Shown: in pieces, positions 55,868-64,000 of the stretch
Numbering within the stretch: the stretch's first letter is position 1
Layout: each line of letters begins with the position of its first letter
Source of the DNA: Desnuesiella massiliensis
Lineage (GTDB): Bacteria > Bacillota > Clostridia > Clostridiales > Clostridiaceae
Length of the DNA stretch: 64,000 nt
Assembly (NCBI RefSeq): GCF_001403615.1
Contig: NZ_LN879451.1
Coordinates: forward strand, 1 to 64,000
Direction: 5' to 3'
The notes under the pieces: generated by a model
Databases searched by the model: none
Told to the model about the DNA's origin: nothing
The model's input: the letters and a program-made list of their open reading frames with translations, nothing else
Translations under genes and position numbers: made by a program

Positions 55868-57418
55868 TTAGTTATTTTTTGAAGATGACTTAAATAATTT
55901 TTTCTTTATATAACTATATTTAAATATACCCGTTATCACTATGAGCAGTATATATATTATAATACCTGAGGATATAGATATTAAGCAAGAAATTCCATTG
56001 CTATAAGTATTGCCATAAACAAATTTATATATTACTAATACTACCAAAATCATTATTATAGAACAATAGGCTGGTTTTATTATAGAATCATAATATCTTA
56101 TGTCTACCTTCAATTTTCTTTTAAGAGAACCTAAGTTGAGTAAGGAAGCAATAACATAAGCTACAACAGAGGCTATGACGGCCCCATAGATATTAATTTC
56201 TTTTATAGGTACTAAAAACATAGTCAGCAATATCTTTATAATGCATCCTATGGTCAAATTTAGAACAGGTCTTATATAATGCCCGGTTCCCTGTAGGATT
56301 GCTGTGGTTGTTTGAGCCATTATTATAAAAGGTATACTTAGAGATAAATATCTAAGTATATTATGTCCTTCACTATGCCCAGGGAAAATTAAGTTCATTA
56401 TAGGATAAGATAGGAAAAATAATCCTGCTAAAGCTGGAAAAGCTATGGTATTTGAAAGCTTTATGGCCACATCTACTCTATTTACTACTTCATATTTTCT
56501 TGAAAGAATATATGCCTCTGCAATTATAGGTACTAAGGAAGCACAAAGAGCCATAGACAAGGTCAAGGGTAAATTAACTAGTACTGAGGCTTTGCCAGTA
56601 AGCTGTCCATATAAAATTGTAGAATCCTTATAAGTGAAGCCTGCTTCTAAGAGCTTCTGTGGCACAAGTATAGAATCAATGAGATTCATTATGGTGCCCA
56701 CAGTAGCTCCTAGAGATATAGGTATGGCAATATACATTAGCTTCCATAATATTTTCTCATCACTTTTAACTTTAAAAACATTAAAATCACTTTTTAACTT
56801 TAAATATTTAATGAAAAGATATATTCCCGCTAATATCCCTCCAGCTGCCGCGCCTAAAGCAGCTCCTCCTGCTGAAAATTCTATTCCTCTTGGAAGCAAT
56901 ATATAGGCTAGTCCAACTCCAAATATCACTCTTCCAAATTGTTCTAAAACTTGAGATATAGCAGTAGGGCTCATATTTTGAAGACCTTGAAAAAAACCCC
57001 TAAAGGCACTCATTAAGGATATTATCATAGGTGCTATAGCTATTCCTAATAAAGAATAGTAAGCCTTAGGATCCCACTTGAGGAAACTTATAATAGGCTT
57101 TGATAAGGCATACAATATAGCCGTAGTTCCTATCCCCATAAAGCCCATCAGAAGCAAAGCTTCCTTTAATACTTTAAAAATCCCCTCCCTATCTCCCATA
57201 GCATTTTTTTCTGAAACTAATTTTGATATAGCTACAGGAACTCCAGATGCTATAGCCACAAAAAACATATATAAGGGATAAGACATTTGATAATATCCTA
57301 CGCCTTCATCTCCTATAAGCATTATCAAAGGCCATCTAAAAAATAATCCTAAAAATTTTGCTAAAATCCCTGCCACTCCAAGAATCAAAGTTCCTTTAAT
57401 CAAAGATTGCTTTTTCAT
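55868..57418 (-). CDS. SpoVB-like polysaccharide flippase (YabM-like)
   Basis: A membrane protein of the MOP exporter superfamily (polysaccharide/lipid flippases), about 516 residues with 13-14 helices, starting MKKQSLIKGTLILGVAGILAK. Position between spoVT and mazG matches B. subtilis yabM. Likely moves lipid-linked precursors for cortex or wall. The open frame reaches 57532 only because it reads through a family B repeat; the ATG at 57416-57418 has GGAGG eight bases upstream and is the start. Confidence 0.9.
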   Translation of the reverse strand: MKKQSLIKGTLILGVAGILAKFLGLFFRWPLIMLIGDEGVGYYQMSYPLYMFFVAIASGVPVAISKLVSEKNAMGDREGIFKVLKEALLLMGFMGIGTTAILYALSKPIISFLKWDPKAYYSLLGIAIAPMIISLMSAFRGFFQGLQNMSPTAISQVLEQFGRVIFGVGLAYILLPRGIEFSAGGAALGAAAGGILAGIYLFIKYLKLKSDFNVFKVKSDEKILWKLMYIAIPISLGATVGTIMNLIDSILVPQKLLEAGFTYKDSTILYGQLTGKASVLVNLPLTLSMALCASLVPIIAEAYILSRKYEVVNRVDVAIKLSNTIAFPALAGLFFLSYPIMNLIFPGHSEGHNILRYLSLSIPFIIMAQTTTAILQGTGHYIRPVLNLTIGCIIKILLTMFLVPIKEINIYGAVIASVVAYVIASLLNLGSLKRKLKVDIRYYDSIIKPAYCSIIMILVVLVIYKFVYGNTYSNGISCLISISSGIIIYILLIVITGIFKYSYIKKKLFKSSSKNN

Positions 57419-57447
57419 TCCATACCTCCGAATCAAAAATTTATGTA

Positions 57448-57551
57448 TAGGAGGATGTGAAAAACTTAGGTATTCTTTTTCGCGGACCGCTCGTGGGGTT
57501 CCACCCGTGGTGTAGCGAAACCTATAGAACACCTTTTTTCATAGCCTCCTA
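57448..57551 (+). mobile_element. Palindromic element family B, copy 3
   Basis: About 104 bp, ends TAGGAGGATGTGAAAAAC and TTTTTTCATAGCCTCCTA, TA on both sides (57446-57447, 57552-57553). Same orientation as copy 1. It sits in the leader of the SpoVB-like gene, 29 bases before its start codon, without an adjoining family A element. Confidence 0.85.
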
Positions 57552-57654
57552 TAGTATAATTATTCTTATTTTAAAGTCGAAGGTAATATTACATAAAAAT
57601 CATACTTTCATTGAATATATAATAATTTTTATGTCAACAATCATTAAAGTATCA

Positions 57655-57685
57655 AAAAAAGAAATGGCAGACTATGCTGCCATTT
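57655..57685 (-). terminator. Terminator of spoVT
   Basis: Minus-strand ATGGCAG-CATAGT-CTGCCAT followed by a T-rich run; the stem begins right at the spoVT stop codon. Confidence 0.85.
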
Positions 57686-58238
57686 ATTGTTCCATTTGTT
57701 TTCCTAAGAATGCGGATGCAGTTTCAGCAAGCTTTAATTCTAGCTCTCCAAACTTTTCGCCGCTTTGTTTTGATAGTATTATAACTGCTCCAATTGCATC
57801 CCCTTCTGCTATTACAGGAGATATAACTTGACTAGAATATTTCCCTTCTATTTCTTCATCATTGTATAAAGGAATTACTTTGCTATTTCCTTCTTCTAGT
57901 AAAACAGTTTTTCTATCTTCCATAATTTTTTCAAGTTCGTTACTTATTTTTCTTTCTAAGTAATCTTTTTTAGGAGCACCACTAGCAGATATAAATGCAT
58001 CTTTATCTGCTATAAGCACTATATGTCCAATAGCTTGCTGAAGAGATTCTGCATATTCTTTTGAAAAATCGCTTAATTCTCCTATAGGGGAATATTTTTT
58101 TAGTATTACTCCACCTTCTCTGTCTGTAAAAATTTCTAATGGATCTCCCTCTCTGATTCTTAGGGTTCTTCTAATCTCCTTAGGAATTACAACTCTACCT
58201 AAATCGTCTATACGTCTAACTATGCCTGTCGCCTTCAT
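57684..58238 (-). CDS. spoVT: Stage V sporulation transcription regulator SpoVT
   Basis: A 184-residue regulator of forespore genes. The N-terminal AbrB-type swapped-hairpin DNA-binding domain reads ATGIVRRIDDLGRVVIPKEI then RRTLRIREGDPLEIF (3-37); the C-terminal GAF-like domain follows (about 55-180). ATG with GGAGG. Neighbours prsA and the flippase gene are read separately (own terminators). Confidence 0.97.
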   Translation of the reverse strand: MKATGIVRRIDDLGRVVIPKEIRRTLRIREGDPLEIFTDREGGVILKKYSPIGELSDFSKEYAESLQQAIGHIVLIADKDAFISASGAPKKDYLERKISNELEKIMEDRKTVLLEEGNSKVIPLYNDEEIEGKYSSQVISPVIAEGDAIGAVIILSKQSGEKFGELELKLAETASAFLGKQMEQ

Positions 58239-58381
58239 TTGTAACTTACCTCCTTATTTTAAAGTATATAATTATATCTGCAATAATATTATCTTTCTAA
58301 ATATGTAATTTTATACACAAATGTAGGTTTTTATTTCACTTATCCAAATTTATATCTTTATAACAAAGACTATGAATAAAT

Positions 58382-58416
58382 AAAAAGAGTCTGCAAACAA
58401 TATTGCAAACTCTCTA
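58382..58416 (-). terminator. Terminator of prsA
   Basis: Minus-strand GAGAGTTTGCAATATTGTTTGC-AGACTC stem then TTTTT, about 12 bases past the stop codon (arm of more than 20 bases shown in two parts). Confidence 0.85.
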
Positions 58417-58426
58417 TGTTTTTAGA

Positions 58427-59428
58427 TTATAGATTTTTTTCGTAGGTCTTAACTCCTAATGCCTTTTTCCACTCATCTAAAGTTTTAGTATAAGCAGTTC
58501 TGTTACCTTCATCTATTAATTTTTCTTTTATTTGATCTTTTACATCTTCTAATTTTTTAACTTTTGGCTCAGTTCTTAACTCTGTAGCTTTTATGATATG
58601 ATATCCGAATTGAGTTTTCACAGGTCCAGATATTTCCCCTTCTTTAAGCTTTCTAGCTGCATCCATAAAGTCTTTATCATAGCCTGCATTGTCATACTCA
58701 ATAAAGCCTAGCTCTCCGCCGCTATCTTTAGTACCATCTGTACCATATTCTTTAGCTAGCTTAGCAAAATCTTCTTTTTTATCTAGTTTAGCCTTAACTT
58801 CTTTTGCTTTATCTTCAGAGTCCACTAGAATATGGAATAATTTTGCTCCTGGCTTTTCTGTAAAAGCAGCATCCTTATTTTCATTATAATATTTTTCAAT
58901 TTGGCCATCATCTACCTTAACATCTTTTACCATATTATCGTATACTTTAGAAGTTATTACTTGATTTTTTATATAGCCTTTTAAAGCCTCTTCAGTTAAA
59001 TTAGCTTCTTTTAATGCATCTGCAAACTTTTGAGCATCATTGCCATACACTGACTTTATTTCTTCAAGCTTTTTATTTATTTCTTCATCTAGCTTAGCTT
59101 GTTCTGGTACTAACTTTAATTCTTCTCCTTTTAACAGCAATACCCTCTCATCAACTAAGGACTGTAACAATTGCTTTTTTTGCTCCATCAATATTTCTTT
59201 TGCAGAGTCATTTTTTTCATAGTCATTACCATATTGCTGTTTTAATTGTTCTATTACTGGTGCCATTTTTTCGTCTAGCTCACCTCTAGTTATTGTTTCC
59301 TTACCAACCTTAGCTACAGGACTTTTCTTTATAGCCTCAGGTGTTTTTTCTATCATCTTACAGCCCGCAAAGGATATGGTAAATATAGATAACATAGCAG
59401 CTGCAACTATCTTTTTTACGTTTTTCAC
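58427..59428 (-). CDS. prsA: PrsA-type peptidylprolyl isomerase lipoprotein
   Basis: Membrane-anchored foldase for secreted proteins. Lipobox SFAGC follows the signal helix; a SurA-like N-terminal region (about 45-190) precedes a parvulin domain (about 195-300, KLFHILVDSEDKAKEVKAKL ... DSGGELGFIEY ... PVKTQFGYHIIKATE). The frame extends to ATG 59449, but GGGGG lies inside that extension; GTG 59426-59428 with a seven-base spacing is the better start. It lies directly downstream of mfd. Confidence 0.93.
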   Translation of the reverse strand: MKNVKKIVAAAMLSIFTISFAGCKMIEKTPEAIKKSPVAKVGKETITRGELDEKMAPVIEQLKQQYGNDYEKNDSAKEILMEQKKQLLQSLVDERVLLLKGEELKLVPEQAKLDEEINKKLEEIKSVYGNDAQKFADALKEANLTEEALKGYIKNQVITSKVYDNMVKDVKVDDGQIEKYYNENKDAAFTEKPGAKLFHILVDSEDKAKEVKAKLDKKEDFAKLAKEYGTDGTKDSGGELGFIEYDNAGYDKDFMDAARKLKEGEISGPVKTQFGYHIIKATELRTEPKVKKLEDVKDQIKEKLIDEGNRTAYTKTLDEWKKALGVKTYEKNL

Positions 59429-59559
59429 TCTTATTCCCCCGCTCTTCATAATCTCTTTAATAATCTCTTTACAATTATAAATACTTTTATATTGTAATGC
59501 AAATTAATTTTTTATTAATGTCGTTCATAAGTATAGCAAAATTTTGTAAATGTTGCAAT

Positions 59560-62500
59560 TTATTTATTTGTTGCTTCCTTCATATATTCTAATAATTCTT
59601 TAAACACTCCTAATATTTCCTCTCTTTTTATAGTAGAGAGTTTATATCCAAAAGAAGGCTTTTCTCCAAACTTAAATACAATATTTTTACTATATTTATC
59701 TATAAGGGCTTTAAATAATTTTTCATTGGCTCTACCCTTATTTTCAAACTGGAATATAATTTCATTGCCCTTTTCTTTTATTTCTTCTATACCTAATAAT
59801 TTAGCTATACTCTTTATATATGCTATATTTATTAGATTATAAACCGCTTGAGGTATATCTGAAAATCTATCTTCTAACTCCTCAATTATATCCATCATAT
59901 CATCATAGCTCTCAATAGCCGCAATCTTTTTATAAACTTCAATCTTTTGAATTTCATCTTCTATATATTTTTCTGAAATATATGCATCGATATGTATATC
60001 TATAGTGGTTTCTACAGGTTCTTGAGCTATTTCACCTTTTATAAGCTTTATAGTATCTTCCAGCATCCTGCAATATAAATCATATCCTACTGCCGCCATG
60101 TGCCCATGCTGAGCAGAGCCCATCATATTTCCTGCCCCTCTTATCTCTAAATCTCTCATGGCGATTTTAAATCCAGATCCTAGCTCTGTAAATTCTTTTA
60201 GTGCCTTTAACCTCTTTTCTGCTACCTCGGTTAATATCTTATCTCTTTTGTAGGTAAAATAAGCATAGGCTATTCTGTTAGATCTACCTACTCTTCCTCT
60301 TAATTGATATAACTGAGATAATCCCATTCTATCTGAGTCATATACAATCATGGTATTTACATTTTGTATATCTATGCCCGTTTCTATGATAGTGGTACAA
60401 ATTAATACATCTACTTCCCCCTTCATAAAATCCATCATGACGCTTTCAAGTTCTCTTTCCGTCATTTGACCATGGGCAATACCTACTCTAGATTCAGGAA
60501 CAAGATTTTGAATATATGTAGCCATATTTTTTATATCCTCTACCTTGTTATAAACAAAGTAGACCTGACCTTTTCTATTTAACTCCCTAACTATGGCATC
60601 TCTTATGAGCTGGTCATTATATTCCACCACATAGGTTTGTATTGGATACCTCTCCTCTGGTGGAGTTTCAATAACGCTGATGTCTCTAACCCCTGTTAAG
60701 GACATGTGCAAAGTTCTAGGTATAGGAGTAGCACTTAAAGTAAGCACATCTATATTCTTTTTTAGACCTTTTATCTTTTCCTTGTGCGTTACTCCAAATC
60801 TTTGCTCTTCATCTATAATTAGCAGTCCTAGATCTTTAAACTGTACATCCTTTGATACTAACCTATGAGTACCTATTAAAATATCTACATTGCCCTCCTT
60901 AATGCCTTTTAAAGTAGCCTTTTGCTGTGCAGCGGTTCTAAATCTGCTGACCATATCTATTTTTATAGGAAAATCTGAAAATCTTTTAATCATGTTGTTA
61001 TAGTGTTGTTCTGCTAATATAGTAGTTGGCACCAATAAAGCCACCTGCTTGCCATCCATAACCGCTTTAAAGGCAGCTCTTAAAGCCACTTCAGTCTTTC
61101 CATAGCCTACATCACCGCAGAGCAGTCTATCCATAGGCTTATCTGACTCCATGCTAGCTTTTATCTCTTGTAACGATGTAATTTGATCTGGGGTTTCATC
61201 ATATGGAAACTCCTCCTCAAATTGCTTTTGCCACACAGTATCTGTGGAATACTTATAGCCTTTTAATGTAGCTCTTGCAGCATATAACTTAACCAAATCC
61301 TCAGCTATTTCATTTATGGATTTCTTAACCTTGCTTTTAGCTTTTGCCCACTCACTTCCCCCTAGCTTATTAACTTTAGGTGCTTTCCCTTCACTGCCTA
61401 TATATTTTTGAACCATATCTAGCTGCTCTACAGGCACATAAAGCTTATCTTCCTTATCGTAGATTATTTCTAAATAATCTCTTTTATGCCCTTGAACCTC
61501 TAGCTGTCTTACCCCCTTATATACTCCTATACCATGATTTACATGAACCACATAATCCCCAGGCTTCAGTTCAGCAAAGCTCTTTATCTTAGCTACTCCT
61601 TTGCCCTTGGATAGCTTTCTGCTAGTTTTTCTTTTTGCTTCTCCAAAAACTTCTTTATCAGATATTACACAAAGCTTTAATTCTGGATACTCAAAACCTT
61701 TTAGTTGATTACCAAAAGTAACTACAACTTCTCCAAATTGTATATCAGACACTATATCTCTATAGCTGCTTTCTATGCCAAGGTCTCTCAAGGTAGCTAC
61801 AAGCCTTTCACCTCTAGGCCTTGTGCCTGATAATATTATAGTTTTATATCCCTTTTGCTTTTTATCTTTTATATCTTCTATCAGAAAATCTAGTTGTCCA
61901 TGATAATTATGTAGAGTTATTTGTGAAAAGGTTGCCATAGAACGTGGTGTAATCCTAGGAGTGGTTTTAGCTATGGCATTAATAGTTGATATTTCCCAGG
62001 AGCTCAAATTCTCCACCAGAGTTTCTTTGGGGATCATTAAATTCCCTTGATAGGGCAATATATCTCCTCTTTGTAAAAAAGAGGTAAAGCTTTCTTCAAA
62101 CTCAGTGTATACGCTATCTAATTTCCCCATGGATCTTTGAGTATCATCTAAAACTATAAAACCCTCTGCCATGTAATCAAAGAAGCTTGAAGGCTTTTCA
62201 TAAAAATAGGGCAAATAACTATCTATAGTTTCAAAGCTCCAGCTTTCCTTTAAGCTTTCTAAATTAAGCTTTACTAGTTGGTTAATTTTATTAACTAATT
62301 CCTTATTCTTTTTATTTTTTGGAGAACTTATAAACTTTTCTAAATCCTCTTTTATTAAATTATATCCTCTCTCCACATTTTCCTTGGTAAGGATTATCTC
62401 CTTGGCTGGAAAAATCTCTATAGAGTTTACTTTTTCTATACTTCTTTGAGATTCTACATTGAAGGTCCTAATGGAGTCAATTTCATCTCCAAAAAGCTCT

Positions 62501-63081
62501 ATTCTATAGGGATACATGCTAGTAGGAGGAAAGATATCTAGTATACCGCCTCTAATAGAAAACTGTCCTTTGCCATCTACTAGCTCCATTCTTTCGTAAC
62601 CACACTGGACTAATTTTTGAGTTAATTGCTGTATGTCCAAAGAATCTCCTACTTCGTAATTAAATATATGGCTTCTAAATAGTTCAATAGGTGTATAACA
62701 AGGAGCTAAAGCCTCAATAGAAGTTATGATTATCTTTCTTTCATGGTTTAATATTTCTTTTATAACCTTTATTCTTTCCCACCTTAAATCTCCCGAAATA
62801 GCATCTACATTGTAAAATACTACCTCTTTCGTGGGGAAATAATATACCTCAGGTGTATAAAAACTTAGATCCTCATATAAATTCTTAGCTTCCATATCGC
62901 TATGGGTTATTACAAAAAATGATTTTTCTAGCTCTTCATAAACTCCATATATCATGTAAGCCTTTGACGATTCTGAAATGCCATATATACCTACTGGGAA
63001 TCTGGTTGCGTTTACGTTATTTATTACTTCTTTAAAGTCTTTATTCCCTTTTAATGGGGTCATTAGACCATTCAATCTCAT
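59560..63081 (-). CDS. mfd: Transcription-repair coupling factor
   Basis: Removes stalled RNA polymerase and recruits UvrA. The 1173 residues contain the UvrB-like N-terminal part (FSIRGGILDIFPPTSMYPYRIE), the CarD-like polymerase-interaction domain (LKPGDYVVHVNHGIGVYKGV), RecG-like helicase motifs (GDVGYGKTEVALRAAFKAV Walker A, IIDEEQRFGV, TLSATPIPRTLHM, RGRVGRSNR) and a TRCF C-terminal domain. ATG with GGCGG. Twenty-seven bases after pth, as in Bacillus. Confidence 0.98.
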   Translation of the reverse strand: MRLNGLMTPLKGNKDFKEVINNVNATRFPVGIYGISESSKAYMIYGVYEELEKSFFVITHSDMEAKNLYEDLSFYTPEVYYFPTKEVVFYNVDAISGDLRWERIKVIKEILNHERKIIITSIEALAPCYTPIELFRSHIFNYEVGDSLDIQQLTQKLVQCGYERMELVDGKGQFSIRGGILDIFPPTSMYPYRIELFGDEIDSIRTFNVESQRSIEKVNSIEIFPAKEIILTKENVERGYNLIKEDLEKFISSPKNKKNKELVNKINQLVKLNLESLKESWSFETIDSYLPYFYEKPSSFFDYMAEGFIVLDDTQRSMGKLDSVYTEFEESFTSFLQRGDILPYQGNLMIPKETLVENLSSWEISTINAIAKTTPRITPRSMATFSQITLHNYHGQLDFLIEDIKDKKQKGYKTIILSGTRPRGERLVATLRDLGIESSYRDIVSDIQFGEVVVTFGNQLKGFEYPELKLCVISDKEVFGEAKRKTSRKLSKGKGVAKIKSFAELKPGDYVVHVNHGIGVYKGVRQLEVQGHKRDYLEIIYDKEDKLYVPVEQLDMVQKYIGSEGKAPKVNKLGGSEWAKAKSKVKKSINEIAEDLVKLYAARATLKGYKYSTDTVWQKQFEEEFPYDETPDQITSLQEIKASMESDKPMDRLLCGDVGYGKTEVALRAAFKAVMDGKQVALLVPTTILAEQHYNNMIKRFSDFPIKIDMVSRFRTAAQQKATLKGIKEGNVDILIGTHRLVSKDVQFKDLGLLIIDEEQRFGVTHKEKIKGLKKNIDVLTLSATPIPRTLHMSLTGVRDISVIETPPEERYPIQTYVVEYNDQLIRDAIVRELNRKGQVYFVYNKVEDIKNMATYIQNLVPESRVGIAHGQMTERELESVMMDFMKGEVDVLICTTIIETGIDIQNVNTMIVYDSDRMGLSQLYQLRGRVGRSNRIAYAYFTYKRDKILTEVAEKRLKALKEFTELGSGFKIAMRDLEIRGAGNMMGSAQHGHMAAVGYDLYCRMLEDTIKLIKGEIAQEPVETTIDIHIDAYISEKYIEDEIQKIEVYKKIAAIESYDDMMDIIEELEDRFSDIPQAVYNLINIAYIKSIAKLLGIEEIKEKGNEIIFQFENKGRANEKLFKALIDKYSKNIVFKFGEKPSFGYKLSTIKREEILGVFKELLEYMKEATNK

Positions 63082-63108
63082 TTAAAACACCGCCTTAAAT
63101 ATAAAACA

Positions 63109-63684
63109 CTATTTCGAAGCATTTACTATAAATCCATTAAATTTATTCATAGCTTCAGTAACTCCACTCTTTATCATGACTTCTACAGCCTCTATGGACC
63201 CTTCTAACACTTTATTTAAAATTTCTCTCTCATCCTTAGAAAACTTACCCAAAACATGATTTACCATATCATTCTTAGGCTGTCCTACTCCTATCTTAAG
63301 CCTTGGAAAGGAATCACTACCTAAGTGCAATATAGTATTCTTTATACCATTATGTCCACCCGCACTACCTTTTTCTCTTATTCTCATCCTTCCCACATCT
63401 AAGCTCACATCATCATATATAATTATTATATTATCATTGCTTATCTTATAAAAATTTATAGCCTGTATTATACTTTCACCACTCAAATTCATATAGGTAG
63501 AGGGTTTTAATAATATTACCTTCTCTCCTCCTATATTCCCCTCTCCATAGACTCCTTTAAATTTTATCCTATTCACAGATATATTATACTTATCACTGAT
63601 TAAATCTATAGCATCAAATCCTACATTATGGCGAGTATTTTCATATTGAGCTCCTATGTTTCCTAATCCTACTACTAAGTACAT
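63109..63684 (-). CDS. pth: Peptidyl-tRNA hydrolase
   Basis: Recycles peptidyl-tRNA. About 191 residues starting MYLVVGLGNIGAQYENTRHNVGFDAID with the catalytic His in RHNVGF, then KPSTYMNLSGESI, DDVSLDVGRMRIREKGSAGGHNGIKN and FPRLKIGVGQP. The frame extends to 63828, but GGAGG lies eight bases before ATG 63682-63684 and homologues begin there. Known as spoVC in Bacillus. Confidence 0.97.
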   Translation of the reverse strand: MYLVVGLGNIGAQYENTRHNVGFDAIDLISDKYNISVNRIKFKGVYGEGNIGGEKVILLKPSTYMNLSGESIIQAINFYKISNDNIIIIYDDVSLDVGRMRIREKGSAGGHNGIKNTILHLGSDSFPRLKIGVGQPKNDMVNHVLGKFSKDEREILNKVLEGSIEAVEVMIKSGVTEAMNKFNGFIVNASK

Positions 63685-63749
63685 TCTATATTCTCCTCCA
63701 TGTTTTATCACTATCCTATATAATATTATATTATACAGCAAAAATAATA

Positions 63750-63770
63750 AAGAGACTTTTGAAAGTCTCA
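63750..63770. repeat. Perfect palindrome upstream of pth
   Basis: GAGACTTT-TG-AAAGTCTC, an 18-bp hairpin, lies between pth and the transposase gene. It may mark the insertion point of the IS, since some IS1182-like elements occur beside palindromes, or be a pth operator. Confidence 0.35.
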
Positions 63771-63793
63771 GACTGTTGATAAACATTTTATGG

Positions 63794-63821
63794 GAATACC
63801 CGCTGTGGCGGGTATTTTTTC
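63794..63821 (+). terminator. Terminator-like hairpin at the left end of the IS element
   Basis: AATACCCGC-TGTG-GCGGGTATT followed by TTTTTT on the plus strand. No plus-strand gene ends here; it lies about 75 bases before the transposase start and would block read-in transcription. Confidence 0.75.
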
Positions 63822-63889
63822 TTTGCAAAAAGGATTTTTAACTTCGGTGTAGAATATTATACTCATAGGATAGTATGAGGTGATAAAGC

Positions 63890-64000
63890 ATGATTAAAGA
63901 AAATAATTCTGCACAGCAGAAACTAGAATTAGTATATATTGAAAACTTGGTTCCACAAAATCATTTGTTACGAAAGATTGATAAGTGCATTGATTTCTCG
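63890..64000 (+). CDS. IS1182-like transposase, N-terminal part (cut by window end)
   Basis: The plus-strand frame starting at ATG 63890 (GAGGTG seven bases upstream) encodes 37 residues, including QQKLELVYIENLVPQNHLLRKIDK, the typical start of IS1182-family DDE transposases (LVPxxHLLRKID). The rest is off the window, so completeness cannot be judged. The family call rests on this N-terminal motif. Confidence 0.75.
   Translation, partial: MIKENNSAQQKLELVYIENLVPQNHLLRKIDKCIDFS

Noticed and set aside
57419..57532. A 38-residue N-terminal extension of the SpoVB-like flippase
   Set aside because: It is translated from the family B repeat and lies upstream of a good ribosome site and ATG at 57418.
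63685..63828. A 48-residue extension of Pth
   Set aside because: The family starts at MYLVVGLGN, which has GGAGG at the right distance; the extension crosses the pth promoter region and palindrome.

Overview
The window is low-GC DNA from a spore-forming member of the Clostridia, most likely Clostridium sensu stricto or a close relative. Evidence is the AT-rich base composition, the sporulation genes (spoIIE, spoVT, a SpoVB-like flippase, yabP, yabQ), strong GGAGG ribosome sites and anaerobic metabolism genes (Etf-linked dehydrogenase, Na+-pumping decarboxylase, formate-THF ligase). No species is assigned.

Nearly every gene lies on the minus strand. From right to left the order pth, mfd, prsA, spoVT, spoVB-like, mazG, HU, rqcP, yabP, yabQ, divIC, yabR, tRNAs, spoIIE, tilS, hpt, ftsH, coaX, dusB, greA, lysS matches the well-known oriC-proximal block of Bacillus subtilis. 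The origin therefore probably lies to the right of the window, and transcription runs with replication. Clostridial additions in this block are fhs and a four-gene Na+-translocating decarboxylase operon (40.0-41.5 kb carboxyltransferase, then gamma, biotin carrier, beta).

Region by region: 1-1.7 kb, 16S rRNA with its promoter (minus strand, 3' end at the window start). 2.1-8.2 kb, a beta-propeller lipoprotein, murD and an etfB-etfA-dehydrogenase operon. 8.4-16.3 kb, an accessory stretch of small membrane proteins, two GNAT acetyltransferases, an APH-fold kinase, a small HTH protein and a decayed locus. 16.3-18.1 kb, glyS under a glycine T-box leader that carries a 99-bp inserted palindrome. 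19.1-32.4 kb, a nine-gene MoxR/DUF58/VWA/ABC-transporter operon of unknown job. 32.7 kb, tRNA-Asn. 32.9-63.7 kb, the housekeeping and sporulation block. 63.9 kb, the start of an IS1182-like transposase that runs off the window.

The most unusual content is non-coding. At least four families of small palindromic elements are present. Families A (about 100 bp, four copies) and B (about 104 bp, three copies) are flanked by TA duplications as IS630/mariner-type elements are, and twice sit directly nose to tail. Family C has two copies. A single-copy element with 16-bp perfect terminal repeats and a TAA target duplication has landed in the apical loop of Stem I of the glyS T-box. Between spoIIE and a duplicated Met-fMet-Leu tRNA cluster there is a cluster of four DnaA-box-like sites around a 25-bp perfect inverted repeat. 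The fhs message has its Shine-Dalgarno sequence separated from the start codon by a hairpin.
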